Counted from the stretch's first letter, positions 1 through 9,374 are shown. The stretch: DNA of 64,000 nucleotides from SMWC01 sp045561055 (GCA_045561055.1 JBJKYL010000017.1:342723-406722), one strand, 5' to 3'. Notes: a model not told the origin generated them from the letters alone. A program made the numbers and translations.

Positions 1-147
1 GCTGCGGACTTGATACTCGTGGAAAACAATCCGTTGGAGAATATCGACGCTGGAAACTACCCGCTTGGCGTGATGGTTAGAGGTATTTGGCTAGATCGCG
101 CAACACTAGACGATGGGCTCGCGACAATCGCGGCTCGGCATCGTTAA
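1..147 (+). CDS. Amidohydrolase family protein, C-terminal end (partial)
   Basis: The window opens inside a gene and only the last 48 codons are present, ending in TAA. The first residues, ADLILVENNPLENI, match the strand-and-loop found near the C-terminus of metal-dependent amidohydrolases of the imidazolonepropionase/prolidase type, where the chain re-enters the composite beta domain. The same motif (ADFIVLSANPLENI) occurs in the complete amidohydrolase at 36010-37272, so the family call rests on a comparison inside the window. The metal site, any signal peptide and the substrate cannot be judged because the catalytic barrel lies outside the window. Confidence 0.75.
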   Translation, partial: AADLILVENNPLENIDAGNYPLGVMVRGIWLDRATLDDGLATIAARHR

Positions 148-218
148 TGAGAAACGTTAAATATATGCCGGGCGTAAGGAAGCGTTCCTCATGGTACCAG
201 CTAAATTAAAAAACCCGC

Positions 219-656
219 ATGTGGACACAAACTCGAATATGGATCGCTGCTACGGCCATCGCTATCGGGTCAATAGCGCTTCTGCTTATTTCAGTCGGAG
301 TATTCCTAGACTTACCGCGAGTTGTCGAGAAAACACTCGTCGAGCCCGATAAATCATATTCTCCAACAAGTGAAACATGTACATTTCGCGTGTCTGGAAC
401 CGTGAAGAATAGTGACGGTCAGCCAATCGCATCGGCTATCATCGAACTCAAAGAAGATGGTCCATTTGCTACAAACGGCCGCACCGCCACTACGAATTAT
501 GCTGGACGTTTTCTCTACACAGAATCGGGTTATGGTACCTGCTTTATGGAGGATCTTTTTCCGACCGTTCTAAGTCAAGGTCACCTGCCTTGGTCAAGAG
601 ATACGGCAGCAACAAACAATGAGGCTTTTGAAATCGTGCTTTCGCTTCCCTACTAA
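219..656 (+). CDS. Membrane-anchored protein with carboxypeptidase-regulatory-like domain
   Basis: This 145-residue protein has one N-terminal hydrophobic segment (about residues 8-30), then an outward-facing domain. Residues 55-145 include CTFRVSGTVKNSDGQPIASA and a TNYAGRFLYTE stretch, the usual shape of a transthyretin-like / carboxypeptidase regulatory beta-sandwich (Gly-x-Val, then 'dG.PI..A.I.L', then 'T...G.F'). Two cysteines (in CTFRV and GTCFM) could form a disulfide. No good ribosome binding site lies before the ATG at 219. The FGE-like gene follows 55 bases downstream on the same strand and may be co-transcribed. Substrate or partner is unknown; the fold call is by pattern only. 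Confidence 0.55.
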   Translation: MWTQTRIWIAATAIAIGSIALLLISVGVFLDLPRVVEKTLVEPDKSYSPTSETCTFRVSGTVKNSDGQPIASAIIELKEDGPFATNGRTATTNYAGRFLYTESGYGTCFMEDLFPTVLSQGHLPWSRDTAATNNEAFEIVLSLPY

Positions 657-711
657 TTTCTAGCGTTAGCATCACCTAACCAATCAGTACGTAATCTAGA
701 TAAGGAGAAAA

Positions 712-1995
712 ATGATGTCAAAAACAAGCGTTTTTCGGTACCCACAGCTCTGTTTATGGGCACTACTCTCTTCCGCGTTTTCTCACTCAGCAGAACTCAC
801 AGAGCAGATATATGACCGTAGCGTCTATTTTTCTAATCTAGACACTGATAACAACGAATTTTTAGCAAAGGGTGAATATAACGGCACACCACAACTGTTC
901 GAGGCGATGGATAATAATAGCGACGGTCTAATCAGCAAGGACGAAGCAAAATATATGATTACGTTTGCTGATATTCCCTCGGGTGGTTTTACAATGGGCA
1001 CAGAAAGCACTACGCCTACTGTCGTCCCTCTTCGAAATGCCGGCCCGGAGCATACGGTTTCTGTTGACGGGTTTCAGATGGCGCATACTGAAATCACGAC
1101 CGCGCAGTATGCCCGTTTCCTAAACTCAGCCCTTAAAGAGGGAAAAATAACGGTTTCAAGAGCCAACTCTGGCCCCGCTCGTATCGTTTATCCACTTCCT
1201 ATCTGGTCAGTTTATGGGGCGCCGGGAACTGAACATGAAGGAAAGCTATACAATGCCATTAGTCCGGTTTCCGGCCTATCGCACATTAGGGCACAGGGGC
1301 ACCCACACCTCATTCCTGAGCATCCACTAAACCAATCATGGATAACCTATATACCCGAGATCGAGCAGTTTACCGTTGCCTTAGGCTTCGAGGACTGGCC
1401 CGCAGCATTTATAAGATGGTACGGGGCGATGGCATTTGCCGACTACTACGGGCTATCACTTCCCACGGAGGCCGAATGGGAATATGTCGCCCGCGGCGGC
1501 ATGCAATTTAGATTCGCTACAAGTGATGGAACGATTGGCTGCAGTGTCGCTAATTATCGGTGCTATAACGGGATGCAAAGACAAAATTATACGGGAGTCG
1601 ATACACCTAACGAATATGTAGGTCATAGGGTTAACGTAGGTAGCTATCCCGCAAACCCTTTCGGAATATTCGATTTAGCGGGAAACGTATGGGAGTGGTG
1701 CCTTGACTGGTATGACGAGAACTTTTATCAAAACCTCGTAGACAATAAGATTGTCCGTAATCCTATCAACCTAACCGGAATCGAGCCACCAACCGGTATA
1801 TTGGTAACGGGTCCAGCGGGCAGCAATGAAAACTCTCCTGATGCGCGCGTAACTCGAGGCGGCAGTTATCAATACCATGAAACTACAACAGAAACAGCTT
1901 TCCGAAACGGTATGTACCCCTTCCGAGGAAATGATCATTGGGGATTTCGTGTTGTTATACGCTCATCATCGACCGTTTTTAATGGCAATGAATAA
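712..1995 (+). CDS. Secreted EF-hand plus formylglycine-generating-enzyme-like (SUMF1) protein
   Basis: A 427-residue protein with a signal peptide (about residues 1-27). Two EF-hand-like calcium loops follow, DTDNNEFLAKGE and DNNSDGLISKDE (about residues 44-75), then an FGE-sulfatase / SUMF1 domain. The domain is recognised by GGFTMGTE, LPTEAEWEYVARGG, FGIFDLAGNVWEWCLDWY and RVTRGGSY...WGFRVV. AAGGAG sits just before ATG 712 (ATG 715 is equally possible). Where true formylglycine-generating enzymes carry the catalytic cysteine pair after RGGS, this protein has GSYQYHETTTE with no cysteine, so sulfatase-activating activity is unlikely. Many SUMF1-domain proteins have other or unknown roles. 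The EF-hands suggest a calcium-stabilised extracytoplasmic protein. Confidence 0.85.
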   Translation: MMSKTSVFRYPQLCLWALLSSAFSHSAELTEQIYDRSVYFSNLDTDNNEFLAKGEYNGTPQLFEAMDNNSDGLISKDEAKYMITFADIPSGGFTMGTESTTPTVVPLRNAGPEHTVSVDGFQMAHTEITTAQYARFLNSALKEGKITVSRANSGPARIVYPLPIWSVYGAPGTEHEGKLYNAISPVSGLSHIRAQGHPHLIPEHPLNQSWITYIPEIEQFTVALGFEDWPAAFIRWYGAMAFADYYGLSLPTEAEWEYVARGGMQFRFATSDGTIGCSVANYRCYNGMQRQNYTGVDTPNEYVGHRVNVGSYPANPFGIFDLAGNVWEWCLDWYDENFYQNLVDNKIVRNPINLTGIEPPTGILVTGPAGSNENSPDARVTRGGSYQYHETTTETAFRNGMYPFRGNDHWGFRVVIRSSSTVFNGNE

Positions 1996-2272
1996 CTACG
2001 TCTGCGATGATCCGCAGTAAAAGATTTTTATAAAGACTGAAACATCCGAATACGAAGACAATGGATATATAATTACTAACGATATTAGTTATTTAAATAC
2101 AATAACTAGAAAATAGTTTAGATAATAACATCTCATTATTGTTATAACCTTTCCTGAGTACTAAAAGTCACTAATATTGTATTGACAATCTAGAAGCCGA
2201 AATACCCTCCTAACGCTAGATAGAGACTTTCTGACCTTGTTATTCGAGCAGGCCCATACCATCTACTATTTT

Positions 2273-3775
2273 TTAATTTTGTAATATAGTCTCGTCATCA
2301 TTAGCTATTAGCATATCTTCGTTTACGATGTCACCATCGACGTTATGATGCCGCATGATCAGGATAGGCACGTCATCCTGCAGTTCGGCCGTAACCGTCA
2401 GGAATCCCCCAATTACGTTCAGATAACGATGCTCAGGACGAATATCTTCGGGATCCCAGCCCCTAGCGTGCGCATCACTAGCTGGACCGGTGGCGTACTC
2501 CCGTAAACCAGTCCTAGCATCCTCAATTACGTACTGATAGTGGCGATCTCCACTAACAACAATCACGTTATCGTGCATTGAAAGGAACGCACGCAGTTCT
2601 TCTCCTTCATGATAAAAACCATCAAGATTCGTATGATTGTCTATTTCCCCTTCATTATAAGGCCCCAATATAGGGGTCGGACTAATCAATACTCGAAAGG
2701 CAGCATCGGAAGCGAGAAAAGATTCCATAAACCACGCCTTTTGTTCCGCGCCCCAGATTGTTTTCTCTGGCCCATCAGGATCAGTGTTTGCGCTACGATA
2801 ATCGCGGTTTTCCGTCATCCAGATCTGAAGATTCTGTCCCCAACGAAACGTTCGATAAGTTTTTTCACTCATCGGAACCTGTTCCAGAAATACAGCCTGC
2901 CCCTGCGCAAAGGTGAATTCCCCCATAAATTCACTCTGCATCGTCGGCCAGCTATCATTAGAGAACGTATCGTGATCGTCCTTCATGAAATAGCTCGCGA
3001 GTTGACGATGAAATTCAAAATTTGTCGGTAGACTGAAAATTCGGGCCCAACCCCACCGAGCAAGATCCAGAGTTTTTCCCCATTGATCGTAATAAAGGAT
3101 ATCTCCGGTATGTACGAAAAAATCAGGCTGGAGGTCAAGAATAGATGGATATATTTTAAACCCACCTCCCGGAGCGTCCTGATCTGGATAAGCTTGACCT
3201 GTTGTAGCTGCAAAAACCACTCGAGCGGTCTCATTAGGTAATGGCGCAGTTCTAAACTGGCCATTAATCGACGAACCGACATTTGAGCTTCCCAAATGAC
3301 GTCCTTCCGTAATGACTTCGTAGGGCGTCGCAGACTCGAGGTTCGCAAGAAAAAATTGGTGAGCGAAATCTCGTTCGCTATTCACCGATACCCATGGTGT
3401 CGAGTGCCATTCAGCACCCATACCCGCTCGATATCGGACCCGTACTTCCCCGGGAGCTCCTGGGACTGCCCCTTCGATATTATCGATTGTCGCCCCTTCA
3501 GGGTAATTAACAACAGGGACCCAATCTTCAGGAGTTCTGGGCCATATTGGATCTTGAACGAGTTCGCCGGTCTCAGGATGGATGTATAACGTATCAGGCA
3601 CCGCCGCTCCAATACCAACGCGCTCTATTGATCGTGTTAAACGGACCCAGATTATCGCGCTACTATCGGTTATTTCCCCTATCTTGATTCCAGTGGCCTG
3701 ATGAGGACCATCAGTCACCGAAATTCTACAACCAGCTAGTGCATATACCGCAACGAAAAATAATACTGCTCTCAT
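2273..3775 (-). CDS. PhoD-like metallophosphatase, lipoprotein
   Basis: A 500-residue secreted protein. The first residues end in YALAGC, a lipobox, so it is probably a lipoprotein. A fibronectin-like N-terminal part (IGEITDSSAIIWVRL and FLANLESATPYEV) is followed by the metallophosphoesterase domain. Metal-site signatures are TGDILYYD, KDDHDTFSND and VVSGDRHYQY, the PhoD-family Asp/His set. PhoD enzymes hydrolyse phosphomonoesters or diesters, often of phospholipids or teichoic acids, using calcium and iron; the substrate here cannot be told. The gene is convergent with the FGE-like gene, with an AT-rich gap at 1996-2272 in which no gene was seen. Confidence 0.85.
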   Translation of the reverse strand: MRAVLFFVAVYALAGCRISVTDGPHQATGIKIGEITDSSAIIWVRLTRSIERVGIGAAVPDTLYIHPETGELVQDPIWPRTPEDWVPVVNYPEGATIDNIEGAVPGAPGEVRVRYRAGMGAEWHSTPWVSVNSERDFAHQFFLANLESATPYEVITEGRHLGSSNVGSSINGQFRTAPLPNETARVVFAATTGQAYPDQDAPGGGFKIYPSILDLQPDFFVHTGDILYYDQWGKTLDLARWGWARIFSLPTNFEFHRQLASYFMKDDHDTFSNDSWPTMQSEFMGEFTFAQGQAVFLEQVPMSEKTYRTFRWGQNLQIWMTENRDYRSANTDPDGPEKTIWGAEQKAWFMESFLASDAAFRVLISPTPILGPYNEGEIDNHTNLDGFYHEGEELRAFLSMHDNVIVVSGDRHYQYVIEDARTGLREYATGPASDAHARGWDPEDIRPEHRYLNVIGGFLTVTAELQDDVPILIMRHHNVDGDIVNEDMLIANDDETILQN

Positions 3776-3914
3776 AATGCTATTTCTCTAATTACATTAG
3801 TCTTAGCACTATTATCCATCAACATTAACTAGCAATCATCTAAAAAATCGTAAGGAGCTGTGGCATGCAGCAAGACCTTATAAACAGGTCATCTAGGACC
3901 TAAATTATGAAGTC

Positions 3915-4310
3915 TTAATGACTTTCTGTTTCGAGATTCTCGAGATACCTCTCATGTCTTTCATCACCAATATCCAGAAGGATTTTCCACGATCTCGGGT
4001 CCGTTGCGTCCCAAAAAAGAGGATCGTCTGCTAAACGCTCATTAAGAAGCCCCCTTTCATCCATATAGATTCTCGTCGAGGGTCGATTGGTGTCGGTATA
4101 GGAATTATAAAGTGGCCGAAGCTCCGGGCGCGGGTCAGTAAATAGATCATAGGTGAGTTTTGAGTAGACAGGCCTCACATAAATATCTTGATCATAAAAA
4201 ATAATTTCACCCTCTATGGTATAACCCACACGCTAATAACGTTCTACCGTTCCAAGGTTATCGGTAAATTTAGTATTTTCTTCGTTTATTTCTTCTAGGG
4301 GTCTGCGCAT
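3915..4310 (-). pseudogene. Decayed C-terminal end of a secreted protein related to the DUF6152-type family
   Basis: Read on the minus strand, an open frame from ATG 4310 runs through an in-frame TAG at 4233-4235 and continues to the stop at 3915. The part after the TAG can be read from a GTG at 4229 as 104 residues. Around the TAG the translation is FTDNLGTVERY-stop-RVGYTIEG. The pattern TVExYRR, preceded by a TD/SD pair, is the same as LSDQATTVEIYRR in the paralogues at 45846, 46985 and 60657. The N-terminal two-thirds of such a protein, including any signal peptide, is missing. I read this as a gene remnant with a nonsense codon. An alternative is a short real protein starting at GTG 4229. 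Confidence 0.5.
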
Positions 4311-4508
4311 TTTTGGACGATTTTACGAAACTAAATACTACGATAACTCGATCATAGGCTTTCACGACTTCCAAAAATAAGTATCACACCTCTTAGATCC
4401 CTACTAAAAAATCTTTTCTTGACTTGACCAACCCTTAACTCGGACGATAGGGTAGCCATTCCGCGCGGCCTCAGGCCGATATTTATATACGAAGCAGGAA
4501 AAACACAC

Positions 4509-4898
4509 ATGAAACCAGGCACATCCCTTAAGCTCACATCACTTCTTTCTCTCTTAGCTATCGGCTGTATTGGAATGGTCGGAGCTCAATCTCAGGAGCC
4601 GTCTAGACTCGCCCGACTAACAGACGCTGCTGGCTGCACATCACCTGACATACCTAACGTACCGGAGGCCGACAGTGCAACGATGGAACAAATGGTTGCC
4701 GCCCAAGGAGCGATTCAAGGTTATATGGCAGAAAGTAATCAGCTACTCGAGTGTCTCGATGAAATATCTGGGGATGAGGACCTACCCGATGAAGACCGTC
4801 AACTCGCGATTGAAAGTTATAATAACGTGGTAGACGACCAGGAAACGCTAGCAGAGGCCTGGAATGTTCAACGCACTCTCTTTATGGAAAATCAGTAG
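4509..4898 (+). CDS. Small secreted protein, unknown function
   Basis: A 129-residue protein with a clear signal peptide: a positively charged start, a hydrophobic core SLLSLLAIGCIGMVG, and probable cleavage after VGAQS. The mature part is strongly acidic and probably helical, with two cysteines (AAGCTSP and LLECLDE) that may pair. The line DLPDEDRQLAIESYNNVVDDQ resembles small periplasmic coiled proteins, but I recognise no named family. The ATG lies about 6 bases after a GCAGGAAA purine stretch that could act as the ribosome binding site. Both neighbours run on the opposite strand, so it is probably transcribed alone. Confidence 0.6.
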   Translation: MKPGTSLKLTSLLSLLAIGCIGMVGAQSQEPSRLARLTDAAGCTSPDIPNVPEADSATMEQMVAAQGAIQGYMAESNQLLECLDEISGDEDLPDEDRQLAIESYNNVVDDQETLAEAWNVQRTLFMENQ

Positions 4899-5138
4899 AA
4901 GCTGTTAATCAGGATGTGAATCCTACACATTGGTTGCACAATCACAATTGAGGTAGACAGATTTAGACTCTAGGATCAGGCATGTAAGGAGTTAGTGGAG
5001 CTAGCTTTCAACATCATTTATTGACCTATCAGCTAAATAATTTAGGGTAACTCCGAAAAAGTGATCTTCGCCTGTTGATAGCGGATGATGATTAACTGCG
5101 GTAAGAAGAAAAACTTCTAGCAGCATTTAAAGCTCATC

Positions 5139-5942
5139 TCAGAATCCGCTACATTCGATTGCTGGGACACCATATCGCCGGGTACGAGCTGTTCCCGTGC
5201 AAGGGATGGTTTTCCCTAACTGCTCGATTTCCCTAAACTCCTCAGCGGTATAGCATTGCTCTGTCGGGATAATGGTAGCGGCAGTATTCGCCGTCTCGCA
5301 GAGCCTCTCGTCGGGAGCAGTCGCTTGTTGTATCGCTGCCTGCAACAAATGCCAATTTTCAGGAATAATCCCCCCAGTAACCGCCCGCACTTCTAGCGCA
5401 CGATTTAGTGCCGTAAGCGCACTGGAAAAATTATCAAGCTCAAAGTACGCACTAGCTTCTAGAAAGGCGAGCTCATCACTCCGATCATCGCATTCTGTTT
5501 CCGACACATGCCTCAGTAAGAGAACGTAGCGTCCCTGTCGCAGATATACAATCCCAAGCCTTATCACAGCGCCTTGCCTTACTTGCGTTTGAAGCCCAGT
5601 TATTCCTAGAACGTTCTGGTAAGCATTTTCGGCAGCAGAAAAGTCCTCACTCAACGAAGCTATGTCTCCACGTACCATTAGAAATGCACCGAGAGCGGTC
5701 GGATCGAGGTCAGCTTGCGTTAAATCACCGATTACGACTTCGGCGCAAACTAAATCCAATATCTCGAGGCATCGTCGTGCATTTCGGAGTATATCGATGA
5801 TCTCTTCATCGATAAGGGAGGGTAAGGACATAGGTGTGGGAGAATCGTAACGAACTGGACAGTCAAGCCCTAGCGAAGGGGATTGTCCTAGACAGGTCGC
5901 AGACGAAAAAAACGCAACTAAAAAAACCTGCCAACTCCGCAT
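5139..5942 (-). CDS. Secreted TPR-repeat protein
   Basis: The start is placed at ATG 5942, 90 bases inside the longest frame, because GGAG precedes it at good spacing and it opens a clean signal peptide (MRSWQVFLVAFFSSATCLGQ). The 267-residue protein carries tetratricopeptide-like helical pairs: GAFLMVRGDIASLSEDFSAA, then AVIRLGIVYLRQGRY, then ASAYFELDNFSSALTALNRA. Each has the usual small-residue and aromatic positions. The C-terminus has several cysteines (CETANTA, TEQCYTAEEF, IPCTGTA, IECSGF), which suits a disulfide-bonded periplasmic protein. TPR proteins mediate protein-protein contacts; no partner is evident here. Confidence 0.65.
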   Translation of the reverse strand: MRSWQVFLVAFFSSATCLGQSPSLGLDCPVRYDSPTPMSLPSLIDEEIIDILRNARRCLEILDLVCAEVVIGDLTQADLDPTALGAFLMVRGDIASLSEDFSAAENAYQNVLGITGLQTQVRQGAVIRLGIVYLRQGRYVLLLRHVSETECDDRSDELAFLEASAYFELDNFSSALTALNRALEVRAVTGGIIPENWHLLQAAIQQATAPDERLCETANTAATIIPTEQCYTAEEFREIEQLGKTIPCTGTARTRRYGVPAIECSGF

Positions 5943-6183
5943 CTTATTCTCCAGTATATGACCTCTATCTAGATCATAACGCATACAAAAACATAGGAGA
6001 CACAAATCCTCAACAACATAATCCTGAAGCAATGATTTTTATCATATTAGAATCTCAAGCCATTGAAATAAATCTAATTTAAGGTTGTATTAACCCTTCG
6101 GCATCAGAGCTGGCTTAATATTCGGATTGAACCAACTAAGGGTCATAGGAATGAATGATAGACAGCGATTCCCTGCACAAAAA

Positions 6184-6259
6184 TGGAGCGACTGAACGGG
6201 TTCGAACCGTCGACCTGTACCTTGGCAAGGTACCGCTCTACCAGCTGAGCTACAGTCGC
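6184..6259 (-). tRNA. tRNA-Gly (GCC)
   Basis: On the minus strand the 76-base sequence folds into a standard cloverleaf. The acceptor stem GCGACTG/CAGTCGC is perfectly paired. The D-arm contains AGCTCAGCTGGTAGAGC, the anticodon loop is CTTGCCAAG with anticodon GCC, and the T-arm contains GGTTCGAACCC. The 3' CCA is encoded. It lies just downstream of pgsA in the same orientation, the gammaproteobacterial uvrC-pgsA-glyW order. Confidence 0.97.
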
Positions 6260-6328
6260 AATTATTGAGTTATCACCGTAATCGGGACGAGTATTTTACC
6301 GCCCGAAACTACAATAGAGCAATTAGCG

Positions 6329-6889
6329 CTAATCGTCTCTAAGGAGTGTTGGCCAAGCCGCTCGCAAATAGTCGAACATAGACCAAAGGGTTAGTACGAC
6401 AGCAACGAGCAGTAGCAACGTGCCGAGGCCGTATAAAGGCAAGCCAAAAAATGGTTGCTCATAAAGCATGAAGCTAACACCGAAAATCTGTAATGCGGTC
6501 TTCCACTTCGAAAAATATGTGACTGATACTTGAGATCTTTCACCCTCCTCCGACATCCATTCCCGCAACGCTGATACCGTGATCTCCCTGCCAATGATTA
6601 CGGCCGAGATTAAAGACATAAGGATGGTCGGGTCACTCTGCACGAGTAGTACGAGTGCTGTCGCGACGATGAGTTTATCGGCAACCGGATCAAGAAAGGC
6701 CCCGAATTTCGTTGTCTGATTGAGCCGACGAGCTAGATAGCCATCAAACCAATCTGTAATACCTGCTAATCCAAAAAGAATCCCAGCCGCTGGTCTTGCC
6801 CAATCGATCGGCAGATAGAACACGAATACCACAAGCGGAATAGCCAGTATCCGAAAGAACGTAAGAGCATTAGGAATCGTAAAACGCAT
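6329..6889 (-). CDS. pgsA: CDP-diacylglycerol-glycerol-3-phosphate 3-phosphatidyltransferase
   Basis: This 186-residue inner-membrane enzyme makes phosphatidylglycerophosphate from CDP-diacylglycerol and glycerol 3-phosphate, the committed step to phosphatidylglycerol and cardiolipin. The CDP-alcohol phosphotransferase motif D-x2-D-G-x2-A-R-x8-G-x3-D-x3-D is intact (about residues 42-65: DWFDGYLARR then FGAFLDPVADK). Several membrane segments follow, and the length is normal for the family. It starts 2 bases after the uvrC stop and so is probably co-transcribed with uvrC and the glycosylase upstream. The tRNA-Gly follows downstream. Confidence 0.96.
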   Translation of the reverse strand: MRFTIPNALTFFRILAIPLVVFVFYLPIDWARPAAGILFGLAGITDWFDGYLARRLNQTTKFGAFLDPVADKLIVATALVLLVQSDPTILMSLISAVIIGREITVSALREWMSEEGERSQVSVTYFSKWKTALQIFGVSFMLYEQPFFGLPLYGLGTLLLLVAVVLTLWSMFDYLRAAWPTLLRDD

Positions 6890-6891
6890 CT

Positions 6892-8730
6892 TTAATCCGC
6901 ATGAAAATATTCGTAAATTGATGTGGCAAGGCGACCTGAGATTCCATTTACACGTATTAAGTCGTCAACGCTAGCACGGCTTACTGCTTGCAATCCACCA
7001 AACTGTCGTAATAACTCTCTGCGCCGCTTCGGCCCAAGACCTTTTATGTCCTCTAGTGGAGACGACGATTGCTGACGCAGTCGGCGTCCTCGATGTCCTG
7101 TAATTGCGAAGCGATGGGCCTCATCACGAAGCCGTTGTATAAGATGCAGAGCGTTCGAGGAGGGCGCAAGTTTTATTGGCTGCGCTAACTCTGGAAGATA
7201 AAGCTTTTCGCGACCAGACTGACGCCCCTGCCCTTTCGCTACTCCTATAACCTGCACACCATTTAATTGTAGTTCTTCTATGATCCCGAAAGCCCTATTA
7301 AGTTGCCCACGACCACCGTCAACCACTAGCACATCTGGTATGGGCGCTTCGCCTTTCTTTACTCGGGCATACCTTCTCTGCACGGCTTGAGCCAGCGCCG
7401 CATAATCGTCTCCGCTAGTTACACCCGAAATATTGAAACGTCGATAATCCGCTTTAATAGGCCCTTCCGGACCGAAAACTACGCACGATGCAACGGTCGC
7501 TTTACCATCCGTATGACTTACGTCAAAACACTCCAGACGCTGCGGCACCTCGTCTAGCCGGAGCGCCGCTGTTAGTGCTTCCAACTGTTTCGTGATTCTC
7601 ATCTCAGATTTCTGCCGGATCGCAGCACCATGCCGTGCGTTGGTCTCGGCCATAGCTAGCCAACGCGCACGATCACCCCGAACTCTTGATTTAATCAACA
7701 CACGATGCCCCGCATTCTGTCCAAGCATTGCTGCAAAAGTCTGGGCTTCGGGTACCGCCTGATTAACGATGATCTCCCGTGGAGCCTCACGACCACCGTA
7801 ATACTGCAAGAGAAATGCCCGAATCACTTCGTCGTCTTTCGATTCCGCCATTGTCCGTGGAAAATAATTTCGGCTACCAAGTAATCGACCAGCACGAAAA
7901 TACATAACCGCAATGCAATAAATACCGTGTTCAAATACGATACCGACGATATCAAAATCTCCGCTGTCACGTGAAACAAGCTGTTGGGATTCAACGGCCT
8001 TTAACTGTGCGACCTGATCTCGATATTGCGCCGCGAGCTCATAATCCTGCTTGTCGGAGGCCTTCCCCATCCGTTCGACTAAACTCGCGGTGACCTTTTT
8101 GCTACGCCCACGCAGAAAAAGCATTGCGTCCTCAACATCGGACCCGTAATCAGATTTGGAGACCTGCCCAACGCAAGGTGCCGTGCATCGTTGTATCTGA
8201 TACTGGAGGCAGGGCCGAGAACGGTTAGAATAATAACTGTCCTCACATAATCTTAGTCGAAATAATTTCTGTAACTGACCTATTGTCTCGCGCACAGATC
8301 CGGCGCTTGGATAAGGACCAAATAAACGACCGCTCTTCTTACGCTTTCCGCGATACATAGATAGTCGCGGGTAGGGGTGGTCAGTACTGACGTGTATATA
8401 TGGATAACTCTTGTCGTCACTCAAAAGAACATTGAAACGAGGCTTGTGTTGTTTGATCAAATTGTATTCAAGAATCAAAGCCTCTGTTTCTGTACGCGTA
8501 ACGGTAACCTCAACGCTCTCGACTCGCTTCAACATCGCCATCGTTTTGTTGTCGTGGGAACGACCCTGAAAGTAGCTGCCCACTCGGCGCCGAAGGTCTT
8601 TCGCTTTACCCACATAAATTACGCGATGCTCGCCATCTAACATCTGATATGTGCCAGGCTTATGCGTCAAATTTTTCAGTAAAGGCCCGGCGTCGAATCC
8701 GCTCGATGAAGTATCCCTCTCTGAATTCAT
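6892..8730 (-). CDS. uvrC: Excinuclease ABC subunit C
   Basis: UvrC (612 residues) makes both incisions in nucleotide excision repair. The N-terminal GIY-YIG domain is visible (GTYQMLDGEHRVIYVGKA), with the Cys-rich region (CLQYQIQRCTAPCVG). The UVR helical motif is ASLVERMGKASDKQDYELAA. The RNase H-like C-terminal nuclease domain has ECFDVSHTDG and VLVVDGGRGQL, and a helix-hairpin-helix pair ends the protein (LEDIKGLGPKRRRELLRQF). Length is normal. The ATG overlaps the stop of the uracil-DNA glycosylase by four bases (ATGA), so the two repair genes are probably translationally coupled. Confidence 0.97.
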   Translation of the reverse strand: MNSERDTSSSGFDAGPLLKNLTHKPGTYQMLDGEHRVIYVGKAKDLRRRVGSYFQGRSHDNKTMAMLKRVESVEVTVTRTETEALILEYNLIKQHKPRFNVLLSDDKSYPYIHVSTDHPYPRLSMYRGKRKKSGRLFGPYPSAGSVRETIGQLQKLFRLRLCEDSYYSNRSRPCLQYQIQRCTAPCVGQVSKSDYGSDVEDAMLFLRGRSKKVTASLVERMGKASDKQDYELAAQYRDQVAQLKAVESQQLVSRDSGDFDIVGIVFEHGIYCIAVMYFRAGRLLGSRNYFPRTMAESKDDEVIRAFLLQYYGGREAPREIIVNQAVPEAQTFAAMLGQNAGHRVLIKSRVRGDRARWLAMAETNARHGAAIRQKSEMRITKQLEALTAALRLDEVPQRLECFDVSHTDGKATVASCVVFGPEGPIKADYRRFNISGVTSGDDYAALAQAVQRRYARVKKGEAPIPDVLVVDGGRGQLNRAFGIIEELQLNGVQVIGVAKGQGRQSGREKLYLPELAQPIKLAPSSNALHLIQRLRDEAHRFAITGHRGRRLRQQSSSPLEDIKGLGPKRRRELLRQFGGLQAVSRASVDDLIRVNGISGRLATSIYEYFHAD

Positions 8731-9374
8731 GGGACGATACCCGCAAGATCTCTCGCCGTGGCAACCGCCTCGCGAAACATATCCGCTGTCAGTCGGCGCG
8801 TCTGCGTGTTGTAACGGCTACAGTGATAGGAATCCACAAGCTTACGGCCGTCACCGATATCATGTACCGCACCATGGCCGAACCCAAATTTGCTCTGCTT
8901 TAGATTCAATGCCTTAAGTATGGAACGATGGGCTATTCCACCGAGAGCTAACAACACAGCATTTTCCGGCAACCCTTCTAGCTCATTTGCAAGATAGCTA
9001 TTACAGGTTCCAATTTCCAAGGTTGTGGGCTTGTTCTGCGGAGGTAGACATTTTACCGCGTTCGTAATACGGCAACCGACAAGTATTAGCCCGTCATCAG
9101 CGGCGGTAGATATCGGTTTGCTCGAAAGCCCAAGTTCGTGCAACGTCTCGTAAAGTAGAATGCCAGCAAAGTCACCTGTAAAGGGCCGTCCTGACGCGTT
9201 CGCACCGTGCTTCCCCGGTGCGAGCCCAACAATCAGCAGCCTAGCGTCGGGATCTCCGAACGCTGGTACCGGCGCGTTCCAGTAATCTGGATAATCGCCG
9301 CGCAAACCGGACAAAAAGGCCACAAGCCGTGGACAATGGCTGCAATTAGGATCGAAATAGCTCGTGCCAGTCAA
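8727..9374 (-). CDS. Uracil-DNA glycosylase, family 5 (UDGb type)
   Basis: A 215-residue base-excision enzyme that removes uracil and other deaminated bases from DNA. Motif A is GLAPGKHGANASGRPFTGD, the family-5 form, which lacks the catalytic Asp/Asn of families 1 and 2. Family-5 iron-sulfur ligands are present: CSHC near the N-terminus, CRITNAVKCLPPQNKP, and GTCNSY. The C-terminal DNA-intercalation motif is SYHCSRYNTQTRRLT. It overlaps uvrC by four bases, an unusual pairing that groups two DNA repair activities. A strong start is ATG 9374. Confidence 0.88.
   Translation of the reverse strand: MTGTSYFDPNCSHCPRLVAFLSGLRGDYPDYWNAPVPAFGDPDARLLIVGLAPGKHGANASGRPFTGDFAGILLYETLHELGLSSKPISTAADDGLILVGCRITNAVKCLPPQNKPTTLEIGTCNSYLANELEGLPENAVLLALGGIAHRSILKALNLKQSKFGFGHGAVHDIGDGRKLVDSYHCSRYNTQTRRLTADMFREAVATARDLAGIVP

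Noticed and set aside
2609..3031. 140-codon plus-strand frame inside the PhoD-like gene
   Set aside because: It lies wholly antisense to a clear gene, with no ribosome binding site and no recognisable family.
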